Assembly: GCF_040892545.1 (NCBI RefSeq)
Contig: NZ_CP156079.1
Span: 4,933,501-4,997,500 of the forward strand
Direction of reading: 5' to 3'
Source of the DNA: Paracidovorax avenae
GTDB lineage: Bacteria; Pseudomonadota; Gammaproteobacteria; Burkholderiales; Burkholderiaceae_C
DNA length: 64,000 nt
Below the pieces are notes generated by a model. It had not been told where the DNA came from. It made no database searches and worked only from the letters and a program-made list of their open reading frames with translations. This document shows positions 10,591-19,822 of this stretch, in pieces. Numbering within the stretch: position 1 is the stretch's first letter; each line of letters starts with the position of its first letter. Made by a program: the position numbers and the translations under genes.

Positions 10591-12540
10591 TTACACCAGC
10601 AGCGCGTTCACCCGCTTCACGTACGCGGCCGGGTCGTCCGGCAGCCCGCCCTCGGCCAGCAGTGCCTGGTCGAAGAGGATGTGGGCGAGGTCGTGGAAGT
10701 GCACGCTGCCGTCCAGCTTCTTCACCAGCGCATGCTCCGGGTTCACTTCCAGCACGGGCTTGGCGTCGGGCATCGACTGGCCGGCCTGCTTCATCAGGCG
10801 CGCCAGCTGGGTGCTCATGCCGTGCTCCTGCACCACGAGGCAGGCGGGCGAATCGACGAGGCGCGTGGTCACGCGCACGTCCTCGGCCTTGTCCTTGAGG
10901 GCCTCCTTGAGCTGGGCCAGCACGGGCTTGAAGGCCTCGGCGGCCTCTTCGGCGGCCTTTTTCTCGGCCTCGTCCTGCAGCTTGCCCAGGTCCACCGCGC
11001 CCTTGGCCACGGATTGCAGCGGCGTACCGTCGAAGTCGTGCAGGTAGTTGAGCGCCCACTCGTCCACGCGGTCGGTCATCAGCAGCACCTCGATGCCCTT
11101 CTTCTTGAAGACCTCGAGCTGCGGGCTGTTCTTCGCGGCGGCCAGGGTGTCGGCGGTGATGTAGTAGATGGCCTCCTGGCCCTCCTTCATGCGGGCCTTG
11201 TAGTCGGCCAGCGAGACGGTCACGCTGTCGGTCGTGCTGGACGCGAAGCGCAGCAGCTTCGCGATGCGCTCCCGGTTGCCGAAGTCCTCGCCCAGGCCTT
11301 CCTTGAGCACGGCGCCGAACTCGGCATAGAACTGCGTGTACTTGCCCTCCTTGGCCTTGTCCTCCTCGCTCACCACGTCGGTCACGCCGTCGGCGCCCTC
11401 GCCCGCGGCATGCTTGTCGTGCTTGGCCAGGTCCTCGAGCATGGAGAGCACGCGCTTGGTGGAGCCTTCGCGGATGGCGCGCACGTCGCGGCTTTCCTGC
11501 AGCAGCTCGCGGCTCACGTTGAGCGGCAGGTCGGCCGAGTCGATCACGCCCTTCACGAAGCGCAGGTAGGTGGGCATGAGCGCCTCGGCGTCGTCCATGA
11601 TGAACACGCGCTTCACATAGAGCTTCACGCCGGCCTTCTTGTCGCGGTTCCACAGGTCGAACGGCGCCTTGGCGGGGATGTAGAGCAGTTGCGTGTACTC
11701 GGTGTTGCCTTCCACGCGGTTGTGGCTCCAAGTGAGCGGGCTCTCGTGGTCGTGGCTGATGGCCTTGTAGAACTCCTGGTACTGCTCGTCCGTGATGTCC
11801 TTCTTGGGGCGCGTCCACAGGGCGCTGGCCTTGTTCACGGCCTCCCACTCGCCGGTCTTCACCATCTGGCCGGGATCGCCCTCCTTCTCGCCGTCCTTCC
11901 ACTCTTCCTTCTCCATCAGGATGGGCAGGCTGATGTGGTCGGAGTACTTGCCGATGACCTGCTTGAGTTTCCAGGCGTTCAGGAACTCCTCGGCCTCTTC
12001 GCGCAGGTGCAGGATGATGCTGGTGCCGCGCTCGGCGCGCGTGATGGTCTCCACCTCGAAGTCGCCCGTGCCGCCGCTGATCCAGCGCACGCCCTCTTCG
12101 GGCTTCAAGCCCGCGCGGCGCGATTCCACGGTGATCCTGTCGGCCACGATGAAGCCCGAGTAGAAGCCCACGCCGAACTGGCCGATGAGCTGGGCGTCCT
12201 GCTTCTGGTCGCCCGACAGGCGGCTCATGAAGTCCTTGGTGCCGCTCTTGGCGATCGTGCCCAGGTGGTCGATCGCCTCCTGCTCGCTCATGCCGATGCC
12301 GTTGTCGGTGATCGTGAGCGTCCTGGCGGCCTTGTCGAAGGACACGCGCACTTCGAGGTTGGGCGCGTCCTCGTACAGCGCGGCGTTGTTCAAGGCCTCG
12401 AAGCGCAGCTTGTCGCAGGCGTCGGACGCATTCGAGATCAGCTCGCGCAGGAAGATTTCCTGGTTGGAATACAGCGAGTGGGTGACCAGGTGCAGCAGTT
12501 GCGCCACTTCGGCCTGGAAGGAATGGGTTTGCTTGCTCAT
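10591..12540 (-). CDS. htpG: Molecular chaperone HtpG (bacterial Hsp90)
   Basis: 649 residues, full length. ATP-dependent cytosolic chaperone acting as a homodimer. The N-terminal GHKL ATPase shows [33 protein letters not shown] and GQFGVGFYS. The middle domain has the conserved [22 protein letters not shown] stretch with the catalytic-loop Arg, and the C-terminal dimerisation domain ends the protein. The ATG at 12540 opens [16 protein letters not shown], the usual Hsp90 start; an upstream in-frame extension has no similarity to the family. A heat-shock promoter lies 50-80 bases upstream and a strong terminator follows, so it is transcribed alone. Confidence 0.97.
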   Translation of the reverse strand: MSKQTHSFQAEVAQLLHLVTHSLYSNQEIFLRELISNASDACDKLRFEALNNAALYEDAPNLEVRVSFDKAARTLTITDNGIGMSEQEAIDHLGTIAKSGTKDFMSRLSGDQKQDAQLIGQFGVGFYSGFIVADRITVESRRAGLKPEEGVRWISGGTGDFEVETITRAERGTSIILHLREEAEEFLNAWKLKQVIGKYSDHISLPILMEKEEWKDGEKEGDPGQMVKTGEWEAVNKASALWTRPKKDITDEQYQEFYKAISHDHESPLTWSHNRVEGNTEYTQLLYIPAKAPFDLWNRDKKAGVKLYVKRVFIMDDAEALMPTYLRFVKGVIDSADLPLNVSRELLQESRDVRAIREGSTKRVLSMLEDLAKHDKHAAGEGADGVTDVVSEEDKAKEGKYTQFYAEFGAVLKEGLGEDFGNRERIAKLLRFASSTTDSVTVSLADYKARMKEGQEAIYYITADTLAAAKNSPQLEVFKKKGIEVLLMTDRVDEWALNYLHDFDGTPLQSVAKGAVDLGKLQDEAEKKAAEEAAEAFKPVLAQLKEALKDKAEDVRVTTRLVDSPACLVVQEHGMSTQLARLMKQAGQSMPDAKPVLEVNPEHALVKKLDGSVHFHDLAHILFDQALLAEGGLPDDPAAYVKRVNALLV

Positions 12541-12594
12541 GGTTGGTGGATGGCTCTTTTGTGAGAGTTTCGCAACGAAAGGGAACGCCCGGCC

Positions 12595-12622
12595 ATCTGG
12601 GGGCCGGCCGCGGATTATCAAG
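12595..12622 (-). promoter_or_regulatory. Sigma-32 heat-shock promoter of htpG
   Basis: On the minus strand: -35 CTTGATA (12622-12616), a 13-base spacer and -10 CCCCAGAT (12602-12595), against the RpoH consensus CTTGAAA-N13-CCCCATNT. Predicted transcription start is near 12588, giving a leader of about 48 bases. Confidence 0.8.
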
Positions 12623-12680
12623 CCCCGCGACCCCGCCCCCGCCACCGCCGGGGTCGAGCGGCCGTCCCCTGCAGGCTCGC

Positions 12681-13268
12681 TCACCGACCCGCGGCAGGGA
12701 CCGGGCCCATCATCACGGCGTGAGCGATGGCAGGAGAGCACAAGGCGGCGAGCAGCCTGGCCAGGGATATCGCTTCGGGCGTCCACCGGGGCTCCGTGCC
12801 CAGCAGGTTGAATGTGGCGATGCACCCGCCCTGGCCGTCGAACACCGGCACGTTGATGACGGCCTGCAGGCCCAGGGAGGCAATCAGCGCATGGTCGTCG
12901 AACACCGCCTCCAGCACCTCGCGGCCCTCGCCGATGAAGGGCTCCCCGTGCAGGAGCAGTTTCCGTGTCCACGGCGTGAGCGCCTTGCGCTTGCGGCCGG
13001 CCACCGGGTAGGCGGCGGGGTCGGAGGTCCAGGCCCGCTGCAGCACCAGCGTGGCGCCGGCATCCCCGGCCGGAGGCAGGGGACTGCACAGCAGATTCAC
13101 CGTGAGCAGGCCCGGGCCGATGAGGGTGCGGCGCGCGGCGTCGGCGATCTCCATGGCGGCGTCCAGCCCGCGCGCGCGAGGCAGGTCTGCCAGCAGCGTG
13201 ACGCAGGCGGGCGCGGCCAGAGCCAGCCCGCAGCCCGCGGAATCCGGGAAGGTGGCGTGCTCACTCAT
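12681..13268 (-). CDS. GAF-domain protein
   Basis: 195 residues, one GAF-like domain: an opening helix with the [27 protein letters not shown] stretch in two halves, a central sheet, [23 protein letters not shown] typical of GAF strands 4-5, and a final helix. No signal peptide and no output domain, so it is a stand-alone cytoplasmic ligand-binding protein. The ATG at 13268 overlaps the stop codon of the Bug receptor gene (ATGAGTGA, 8 bases), indicating translational coupling. Similar GAF proteins occur beside catabolic genes in Burkholderiales without a settled role. Ligand unknown. Confidence 0.7.
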   Translation of the reverse strand: MSEHATFPDSAGCGLALAAPACVTLLADLPRARGLDAAMEIADAARRTLIGPGLLTVNLLCSPLPPAGDAGATLVLQRAWTSDPAAYPVAGRKRKALTPWTRKLLLHGEPFIGEGREVLEAVFDDHALIASLGLQAVINVPVFDGQGGCIATFNLLGTEPRWTPEAISLARLLAALCSPAIAHAVMMGPVPAAGR

Positions 13269-14226
13269 TGGTGATGCCGAGTTCCTTGATGATCCTGCCG
13301 TAGCGCTGCGCGTCGGCCTTGAGGATGCTGTCGAACTCCTGCGGCGACTTGCTGACCACCTCGACGCCGATGGAATCCATGCGCTGGCGCACCGCAGGCA
13401 CCTGGAGGGCGGCATTGGCAGCGGCGTTCAGGCGCTGCACCAGATCGGCGGGCATGTCCCTGGGGCCGAACAGTCCGTACCACACACCCAGTTCATAACC
13501 GGGCACGGTCTCTGCCACCGCGGGCACGTCTTTCAGCAACGCGGAGCGCTGCGCTTCCGTCACGGCCAGCAGGCGAAGCTTGCCGGCCTTCACATGCGGC
13601 AAGGTCTGCGTTCCGGCGGAGAAGAGCACCTGCGTCTGGTCGGCGACGGTATCCACCACGGCCGGCGCGCCGCCACGGTAGGGCACGTGCGTCATCTGGA
13701 TCCCGGTGGCCTTCTCGAACAGCACGGCGCTCAGGTGGTTGGTCGAACCCGGGCCGGCCGATGCGTAGTTGAGCTTGCCGGGATTGGCCTTGGCGTAGGC
13801 AATGAGCTCCTTGACGTTCTTGGCCGGCACCGACGGATTCACCACCAGGGTGTTGACCACGTTCGCCATCAGGGCGATGGGGGTGAAATCCTCCACGCCC
13901 CTGAAAGGCATGTTGGGCATGAGCGCGGGGTTCATGGCATGGGTGCTCATGGAACCCACCAGCAGCGTGTATCCGTCCGGCCTCGCCTTGGCGACGAAGT
14001 TCGAGCCAATGTTGCCGGAGGCGCCCGCGCGGTTGTCCACGATGACCGGCTGGCCCAGCGTCTTGCCGAGCTGTTCGGCCAGCGACCGCGCCAGGATGTC
14101 GGTGGAGCCGCCGGGGGCCCAGGGCACGATGAGGGTGATGGGTTTGTCCGGATAGTCGGCGTGGGCCAGCGAGGCGAGGCCGAGGAGCGACAGGGCGATC
14201 AGGCTGCGGCGAATGCGGGAGAACAT
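13261..14226 (-). CDS. Bug/TctC-family extracytoplasmic solute receptor
   Basis: 321 residues. Signal peptide MFSRIRRSLIALSLLGLASLAHA, then the type 2 periplasmic-binding fold of the Bug family: YPDKPITLIVPWAPGGSTDI, GQPVIVDNRAGASGNIGS, VAKARPDGYTLL, NYASAGPGSTNHL and HVPYRGGAPA. Family members bind organic or amino acids in the periplasm; most are orphans without a TctAB permease, as here. It follows the gamma-glutamyltransferase gene by 79 bases and precedes the GAF gene with overlap. A ligand related to gamma-glutamyl compounds is an inference from position. Confidence 0.9.
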   Translation of the reverse strand: MFSRIRRSLIALSLLGLASLAHADYPDKPITLIVPWAPGGSTDILARSLAEQLGKTLGQPVIVDNRAGASGNIGSNFVAKARPDGYTLLVGSMSTHAMNPALMPNMPFRGVEDFTPIALMANVVNTLVVNPSVPAKNVKELIAYAKANPGKLNYASAGPGSTNHLSAVLFEKATGIQMTHVPYRGGAPAVVDTVADQTQVLFSAGTQTLPHVKAGKLRLLAVTEAQRSALLKDVPAVAETVPGYELGVWYGLFGPRDMPADLVQRLNAAANAALQVPAVRQRMDSIGVEVVSKSPQEFDSILKADAQRYGRIIKELGITNE

Positions 14227-14305
14227 GGCGGGGATTCCTTAGGGAGGAGCAACGGAAGGGACGGCGGAAAAGGGACGGGGGAACAGGGGAACGGGAGGCG
14301 CCGCG

Positions 14306-16150
14306 TCAGCGCCCCACGGCATACCCCTGCATGCCGCGCGGGTTGGCGGCGGCGCGCAGCACCAGGCGGCCTTCCCGGTCGCGCTCGCGGGTGCAGGCGG
14401 ACATGCGGCTTTCGGACCAGGGCGGCCCCACCTTCACGGTGTGGCCCATGGAGCGCAGTGCATCGATCTGCACGGGGTCGAAGCGCGACTCCAGGGTGAG
14501 CTGGTTGAGCGTGGTGCTTCGCGGCCAGAACGACGCGGGGAAATGGTCGATGTGCCAGGCCGGCGCATCGATGGCTTCCTGCAGATTCAGGCCATGCACC
14601 GCATGGCGCAGGAAGAATGCCGGGGACCACTGGTCCTGCTGGTCGCCGCCAGGCGTGCCGAACACCATGTAGGGCTCGCCGTCGCGCAGCGCGAGCGATG
14701 GCGACAGCGTGGTGCACGGCGCCACGCCGGGCGTGACCGTGTTGGGCAGGCCTTCGTCCAGCCAGGTCATCTGCAGCCGCGTGGTCAGCGCGAAGCCCAG
14801 CGCGGGAATGACCGGGCTGGACGAGAGCCAGCCCCCCGAGGGCGTGGCCGCGACCATGTTGCCGTCGCGGTCGATCACGTCGAGGTGGCAGGTGTCTCCC
14901 ACAAAGACCTCGCGGTCCAGCCATTCGTTCACCGGCGGCAGCGCCGCGAAGGTGGGCTCGCCGATACCGAAGCGGGTGTCCGCGGTCAGCAGGGTGCGGC
15001 GCGCCACGTCCAGGTCCGGAAGCACCGGCGTCCGGCCGCCCGGAGTTCCGGCGCGCAGCAGGGTGCTGGCGCTGTCGCCGACCTCGCTCCAGCGCGCGCG
15101 CAGGTAGTCGTCGGACAGCAGCGCCATCTGCGCCTCCCGCTGCGCCCCCGGTGCGGCGCCGTACCAGGCCAGGCGGTCGGCCATCGCGAGCTTGGCCGCC
15201 TCGGCAATGCGGTGCACGAAGCCTGCGGAATCCACGGGGTGCTGCTCCAGCCCCGCATGGCGCAGCATGCCCACCTGCTGCAGGAATGCCGGGCCCTGGC
15301 TCCAGAAGCCGCACTTGGCCAGCGTGTAGCGGCCGAAATCCAGGGTCAGCGGCGCCTCGACGGCGGGCGACCAGTTCGCCAGGTCGTCGTAGCGCAGCAG
15401 GCCGCCGTGGCATTCGCCCGTGGTGTCGCGCACTTTCTCGGTGCGGTAGAAGTGGTCGATGTCGCGCGCGACGAACCCTTCGTACCAGCAGCGGATGGCC
15501 GCGTCGATTTCCGCGGTGCGCTGCCCGCCGCCCTCCCGCTGCGCGGTCTCGACGATGCGCGTGTACGTCCCGGCCAGCCGGGGGAGCCGGAACAGCGCGC
15601 CCGGCTGCGGCACCCGGCCATCGGGCAGCCAGACTTCGGCGGAACCGGGCCAGTGCGCGCGGAACAGCTCCTGCACAGCGACGATGGCCTGTACGGCGCG
15701 CGCCAGCAGCGGAAAGCCGTCGCGGGCATAGCCGATGGCCGGGGCCAGCACATCCGCCAGCGACCAGGAGCCATGGTCGCGCAGCAGGGTCAGCCACGCG
15801 CCGAACGCTCCGGGAACGGTGGCCGGCAGCAACCCGATGCCCGGCACCTGCTCCAGCCCCAGCCGGCGGAAGGCCTGCGCCGTCGCTTCCGCCGGTGCGC
15901 TGCCCTGGCCGCGGATGGCGCGCATGGACCGCTCCCGCTCGCTCCAGAACAGGATCGGCACCTCGCCGCCCGGGCCGTTCAGGTGCGGCTCGACGATCTG
16001 CAGCACGAAGCCCCCGGCCACGGCCGCATCGAATGCGTTGCCGCCCCGTTCGAGCACGCCCATGGCGGTCTGCGATGCCAGCCAGTGGGTGGAAGCGACC
16101 ACGCCGTGCGTGCCGGTGATTTCAGGGCGGGTCGTGAAGGAGTGGCTCAT
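14306..16150 (-). CDS. Gamma-glutamyltransferase family protein
   Basis: 614 residues, an Ntn-hydrolase precursor that cleaves itself before a Thr. The nucleophile is Thr420 in GDTCHLDVIDRDGNMV, leaving a small subunit of about 195 residues. HGVVASTHWLASQTAMGVLERGGNAFDAAVA and PGGEVP mark the large subunit, and TPGGDQQDQW lies in the small one. Unlike classical periplasmic GGT there is no signal peptide in front of HGVVAS; the ATG at 16150 gives only 14 residues ahead of the domain. It may therefore act in the cytoplasm, closer to the YwrD/acylase-like branch. First gene of a likely operon with Bug receptor and GAF genes, divergent from a LysR regulator. Confidence 0.88.
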   Translation of the reverse strand: MSHSFTTRPEITGTHGVVASTHWLASQTAMGVLERGGNAFDAAVAGGFVLQIVEPHLNGPGGEVPILFWSERERSMRAIRGQGSAPAEATAQAFRRLGLEQVPGIGLLPATVPGAFGAWLTLLRDHGSWSLADVLAPAIGYARDGFPLLARAVQAIVAVQELFRAHWPGSAEVWLPDGRVPQPGALFRLPRLAGTYTRIVETAQREGGGQRTAEIDAAIRCWYEGFVARDIDHFYRTEKVRDTTGECHGGLLRYDDLANWSPAVEAPLTLDFGRYTLAKCGFWSQGPAFLQQVGMLRHAGLEQHPVDSAGFVHRIAEAAKLAMADRLAWYGAAPGAQREAQMALLSDDYLRARWSEVGDSASTLLRAGTPGGRTPVLPDLDVARRTLLTADTRFGIGEPTFAALPPVNEWLDREVFVGDTCHLDVIDRDGNMVAATPSGGWLSSSPVIPALGFALTTRLQMTWLDEGLPNTVTPGVAPCTTLSPSLALRDGEPYMVFGTPGGDQQDQWSPAFFLRHAVHGLNLQEAIDAPAWHIDHFPASFWPRSTTLNQLTLESRFDPVQIDALRSMGHTVKVGPPWSESRMSACTRERDREGRLVLRAAANPRGMQGYAVGR

Positions 16151-16218
16151 GCTCGGTTCCGGTGCGTGTGGATGACGTTTCCAGTCTAGGAGCATCAAAT
16201 AGACCAGCTAACATGTAT

Positions 16219-16228
16219 ATCTATAGAT
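16219..16228. promoter_or_regulatory. Palindrome in the GGT/LysR divergent region
   Basis: ATCTATAGAT is a perfect 10-bp palindrome inside an AT-rich patch of a 94-base gap between divergent genes. With one mismatch it extends to 16 bases (16216-16231). It is the best candidate site for the adjacent LysR protein, although it lacks the T-N11-A spacing. Confidence 0.4.
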
Positions 16229-16244
16229 GTATGCATAAAACACT

Positions 16245-17216
16245 ATGACCGACGCCTCCCTCCCCCGGGACGAACTGGCGATCCGCCTGGAAAACCGGCT
16301 CAAGATGCGCCACTACGCCCTGCTGCTGGCCATCGACCGCCATCGCTCGGTCAGCCGTGCCGCCGACGAACTGCGGCTGAGCCAGCCCACCGTGACCCGC
16401 GCGCTGGCCGACATCGAGGACATCTTCATGGCCCCGCTGTTCGTCCGGACCCGGCGCGGGCTGGAGTCCACGCCGGCCGGCGAGGTGGTGCTCGCCCGTG
16501 CCCGCTTCGCCGTGGCGGACAACAGCGCGTTGCGGCGCGAACTCGAAGGCCTGCGCGCGGGTCACCAGGGCCGCCTGCGCCTGGGCGTGATCCCCTATGC
16601 ACCGGACCTCATCCTGGATGCCGCCTGGCAGCACCTGCTGGGCAAGAGGCCGCGGCTGTCGCTGCAGGCCCATGAGGACACGACACTCCACCTCATCGCC
16701 GCGCTGCGCAGCCGCACGCTGGACTGCGCCATCTGCCGGTTCTCGCAAGACAGCTCGGCCGATGACCTGGAGCAGGAGTTGCTGTGCCAGCAGACGGCCC
16801 ACATCGTCGTGTCGAGGGACAACGCGCACTCGCTGAAGCGCCTGGCTTCGCCCGACATAGGCCAGCTGGCGCAGATGGACTGGATCTTTCCGCCGACGAA
16901 CACGCCCATCCGCCACATGATCGACGCGATGTTCGCCGCCGGCGGCCAGCGGGTGCCGGTCCCCGTGCTGGAGGCCTATGCCACCCGCACCATCGCCACC
17001 GCCATGATGCGCCTGCCCCGCGGCGTCACGCTGCTGCCCCTGCACACGGCGGAACTCGTGGCCGCGGATGGTCGCGCCGTCGTCATGCCCGAGCCGCTGC
17101 CCTGGCGCATGCCGCCCATCAGCCTGGCCTGGCTGCGCGGCAGTCCCAAGTCGCACATGGCCGTCGAATTGGTGGCGGCGATCCGCGAGCGGTTACGGAC
17201 GCACGAGGCGGCGTAG
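16245..17216 (+). CDS. LysR-family transcriptional regulator
   Basis: 323 residues. Winged helix-turn-helix at about 18-78 (HYALLLAIDRHRSVSRAADELRLSQPTVTRALADIED) with an N-terminal extension, then a type 2 periplasmic-like effector domain from about 105. The pattern resembles the GbpR-like LysR branch. Transcribed away from the GGT/Bug/GAF genes over a 94-base gap, the classic layout for a LysR protein controlling its neighbour and itself. The coinducer is unknown. Confidence 0.9.
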   Translation: MTDASLPRDELAIRLENRLKMRHYALLLAIDRHRSVSRAADELRLSQPTVTRALADIEDIFMAPLFVRTRRGLESTPAGEVVLARARFAVADNSALRRELEGLRAGHQGRLRLGVIPYAPDLILDAAWQHLLGKRPRLSLQAHEDTTLHLIAALRSRTLDCAICRFSQDSSADDLEQELLCQQTAHIVVSRDNAHSLKRLASPDIGQLAQMDWIFPPTNTPIRHMIDAMFAAGGQRVPVPVLEAYATRTIATAMMRLPRGVTLLPLHTAELVAADGRAVVMPEPLPWRMPPISLAWLRGSPKSHMAVELVAAIRERLRTHEAA

Positions 17217-17290
17217 GGGAGCCGCAGCGGGCCAGTCCGCAACGATACCGGTCTGCGCCGAATGGCCCGGGCACGGTTACATTGACTGAC

Positions 17291-19822
17291 ATGAACGCAT
17301 CCGCGACCCGCGATGACCATGGCACGGCGTCCGCCGGTGCGCCCCACTTCCTGCCCGACGGCTCGCCCGCACATGCAATGCTGCGCGGCTGCGACTGGGC
17401 GGCCTCGTCCCTCGGGCATCCCGGCGAATGGCCGCGGCCGCTGCGCGCGGCGGCATCGCTGGTGCTCGACTCCCTGGCGCCGACGTGGCTGGCATGGGGG
17501 CCGCGCCTGGGCATGGTCTATAACGCACCCTATGCCGAGATGCTGGGCAACAAGCACCCCTGGGCCATGGGCTCGGCGCTGGATGCGGTATGGGCCGAGG
17601 TCTGGCCGGACGTGAGCGCGCTGGTGGCCGCGACCCTTTCGGGCGAAGCCCTCTACCGCGAAGACCTGCCGCTGGTCGTCAACCGCCGCGGCCATGCCGA
17701 ACCTGCCTGGTTCAGCTTCTCCTACACGCCCCTGCGCGACGACGACGGGCGCGTGCAGGGCATCCTCTGCGCGGTCGCGGAAACCACCGGCAAGATACTG
17801 GCGCAGCGCCGGCTGGCCGACAGCGAATCGCGGCTGCGGGCCCTCACGCTGGCCACCGCCAATGCGGTCTACCGCATGAGCGCCGACTGGAGCCGCCTGC
17901 TGGAGATCAACGGCCAGGGCTTCGTGGCCGACACCACGGAGCCCACGCGCTCCTGGGTCGAGCAGTACGTGCCTGCAGAGGACCAGCCGCGGGTGCGCGC
18001 GGCCATCGCGCAGGCCATTGCGACGCGCAGTCTGCTGGAGCTGGAGCACCGCGTGTTCCGCGTGGACGGCAGCATCGGCTGGACACTCTCGCGCGCCATG
18101 CCGTTGTTCGGCGCGCAGGGCGAGGTGACGGAGTGGTTCGGCACCGCCACCGACCTCACGGCCCGCAAGGCCGCCGAAAAGGCGCTGCGCGAGAGCGAGC
18201 TGCAGTTGCGCACGCTGTTCGAGACCATGGACGAGGGCTTTTGCGTGATCGAGTTCCTCGACGGCCCCCATGGGCCGCTCAGCGATTACGTGCACGTCTC
18301 GGCCAACCCGGCCTACCAGGCCAACGCCGGCATCGCCGACGTGGTCGGCCAGCGCGTGCGCGACATGGTGCCCCAGGAAGCCGATGCCTGGGTGGAGATC
18401 TACCGCAAGGTCCTGCTCACGGGCGAGCCGGTGCGCTTCGAGCGCGAACTGGTCAAGACCGGCCGCTACCTGGAGCTGTCCGCCTTCCGCGTGGAGCCGG
18501 CCGAGCGCCGCCAGGTGGCCGTGCTGTTCCAGGACGTGACACAGCGCCATCGCGCCGAGCGCGCGCTGCGCGACCTGAACGACGCACTCGAACAGCGCGT
18601 GGCGCTGGAGGTGGCCGAGCGCCTGAAGACGGAGGAGGCGCTGCGCCAGGCGCAGAAGATGGAGGCTGTGGGCCAGCTCACCGGCGGCATCGCGCACGAC
18701 TTCAACAACATGCTGGCGGTGGTGCTGGGCTCGCTGGAACTGCTGGACCGCCGCTTCGCCGCGGGCGAGCCACGCGCCAGGCGCCACATCGACGCGGCCC
18801 GCGGCGGTGCCCGGCGCGCGGCGCAGCTCACGCAGCGGTTGCTGGCCTTCTCGCGCCGGCAGCCGCTCAGCCCGGTGCCGCTGGACGCCAACCAGCTCGT
18901 CGCCGGCATGTCCGACATGCTGCGCCATGCGCTGGGCGGCGCGATCCGGCTGGAGACGGTGCTCGCCGGCGGGCTGTGGCGCATCCATGCCGACCGCAAC
19001 CAGCTCGAGAGCGTGATCCTGAACCTCGCCGTCAACGGCCGCGACGCCATGGGCGAGCTGGCCGGCGGCGGGCGGCTGACCATCGAAACCGCCAATGCCC
19101 ACCTGGACGACCGCTACGCCGCGGAGCACCTGGGCGTGGCACCGGGGCAGTATGTGCTGATCGCCGTGAGCGACACCGGCACGGGCATGCCGCCGGAGGT
19201 GATCGCCAAGGCCTTCGACCCGTTCTTCACCACCAAGGAGGTGGGCAGGGGCACCGGCCTGGGGCTGAGCCAGGTGTACGGCTTCATCAAGCAGTCCGAC
19301 GGGCACGTGAAGATCTACTCCGAGGTCGGCGAAGGCACCACCGTCAAGGTGTACCTGCCGCGCCTGCTGGCGTCCTCCCAGGAAGAGGCCGGCCCCGCCG
19401 CCCCGCCGCCGCTGCCCCTGGGAGATGCGCAGGAAGTGGTGCTGGTGGTGGAGGACGAGGCCTCCGTGCGGCAGTTCTCCGTGGAGGCGCTGGGCGAACT
19501 CGGATACCGCGTGCTGGAAGCCGACGGCGCCGCCGCGGCGCTGAAGCTGATCGACACGCACCCGGAGATCGACCTGCTGTTCACCGATGTCGTGATGCCC
19601 GACATGAACGGCCGCAGGCTGGCCGAGGAAGCACTGCGCCGCCGCCCGGGGCTGAAGGTGCTGTTCACCACCGGCTACACGCGCAACGCCGTGGTGCACA
19701 ACGGCGTGCTGGACGCAGGCGTGCACCTGCTCGGCAAGCCCTACACCCTGGAAGACCTGGCGTTGCGGGTGCGCGAGGCGCTGGACGCGCCCGATGCCGG
19801 CATCCCGCTCGGCGGCGGCTGA
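17291..19822 (+). CDS. Soluble PAS hybrid sensor histidine kinase
   Basis: 843 residues with no TM segment, so cytoplasmic. Order: an N-terminal GAF/PAS-like sensor (about 25-170), two PAS domains (about 185-300 and 310-425) each ending in an aspartate-threonine loop typical of PAS-PAC joins, a coiled segment, HisKA with GGIAHDFNNMLAVVLGS (His469), a HATPase with DTGTGMPPEV and GRGTGLGLSQVYG, and a C-terminal receiver with Asp766 in TDVVMPDMNG. The HDFNN H-box marks the hybrid kinases common in Comamonadaceae and Rhizobiales. The ATG at 17291 is chosen by domain start; the Shine-Dalgarno sequence is weak. It ends flush against the convergent rluF-like gene. No dedicated partner regulator is nearby. 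Confidence 0.9.
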   Translation: MNASATRDDHGTASAGAPHFLPDGSPAHAMLRGCDWAASSLGHPGEWPRPLRAAASLVLDSLAPTWLAWGPRLGMVYNAPYAEMLGNKHPWAMGSALDAVWAEVWPDVSALVAATLSGEALYREDLPLVVNRRGHAEPAWFSFSYTPLRDDDGRVQGILCAVAETTGKILAQRRLADSESRLRALTLATANAVYRMSADWSRLLEINGQGFVADTTEPTRSWVEQYVPAEDQPRVRAAIAQAIATRSLLELEHRVFRVDGSIGWTLSRAMPLFGAQGEVTEWFGTATDLTARKAAEKALRESELQLRTLFETMDEGFCVIEFLDGPHGPLSDYVHVSANPAYQANAGIADVVGQRVRDMVPQEADAWVEIYRKVLLTGEPVRFERELVKTGRYLELSAFRVEPAERRQVAVLFQDVTQRHRAERALRDLNDALEQRVALEVAERLKTEEALRQAQKMEAVGQLTGGIAHDFNNMLAVVLGSLELLDRRFAAGEPRARRHIDAARGGARRAAQLTQRLLAFSRRQPLSPVPLDANQLVAGMSDMLRHALGGAIRLETVLAGGLWRIHADRNQLESVILNLAVNGRDAMGELAGGGRLTIETANAHLDDRYAAEHLGVAPGQYVLIAVSDTGTGMPPEVIAKAFDPFFTTKEVGRGTGLGLSQVYGFIKQSDGHVKIYSEVGEGTTVKVYLPRLLASSQEEAGPAAPPPLPLGDAQEVVLVVEDEASVRQFSVEALGELGYRVLEADGAAAALKLIDTHPEIDLLFTDVVMPDMNGRRLAEEALRRRPGLKVLFTTGYTRNAVVHNGVLDAGVHLLGKPYTLEDLALRVREALDAPDAGIPLGGG

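Noticed and set aside
10591..13089. N-terminal extension of HtpG to 13089
   Set aside because: It runs through the heat-shock promoter and antisense to nothing recognisable; Hsp90 proteins start at [12 protein letters not shown] sequence.
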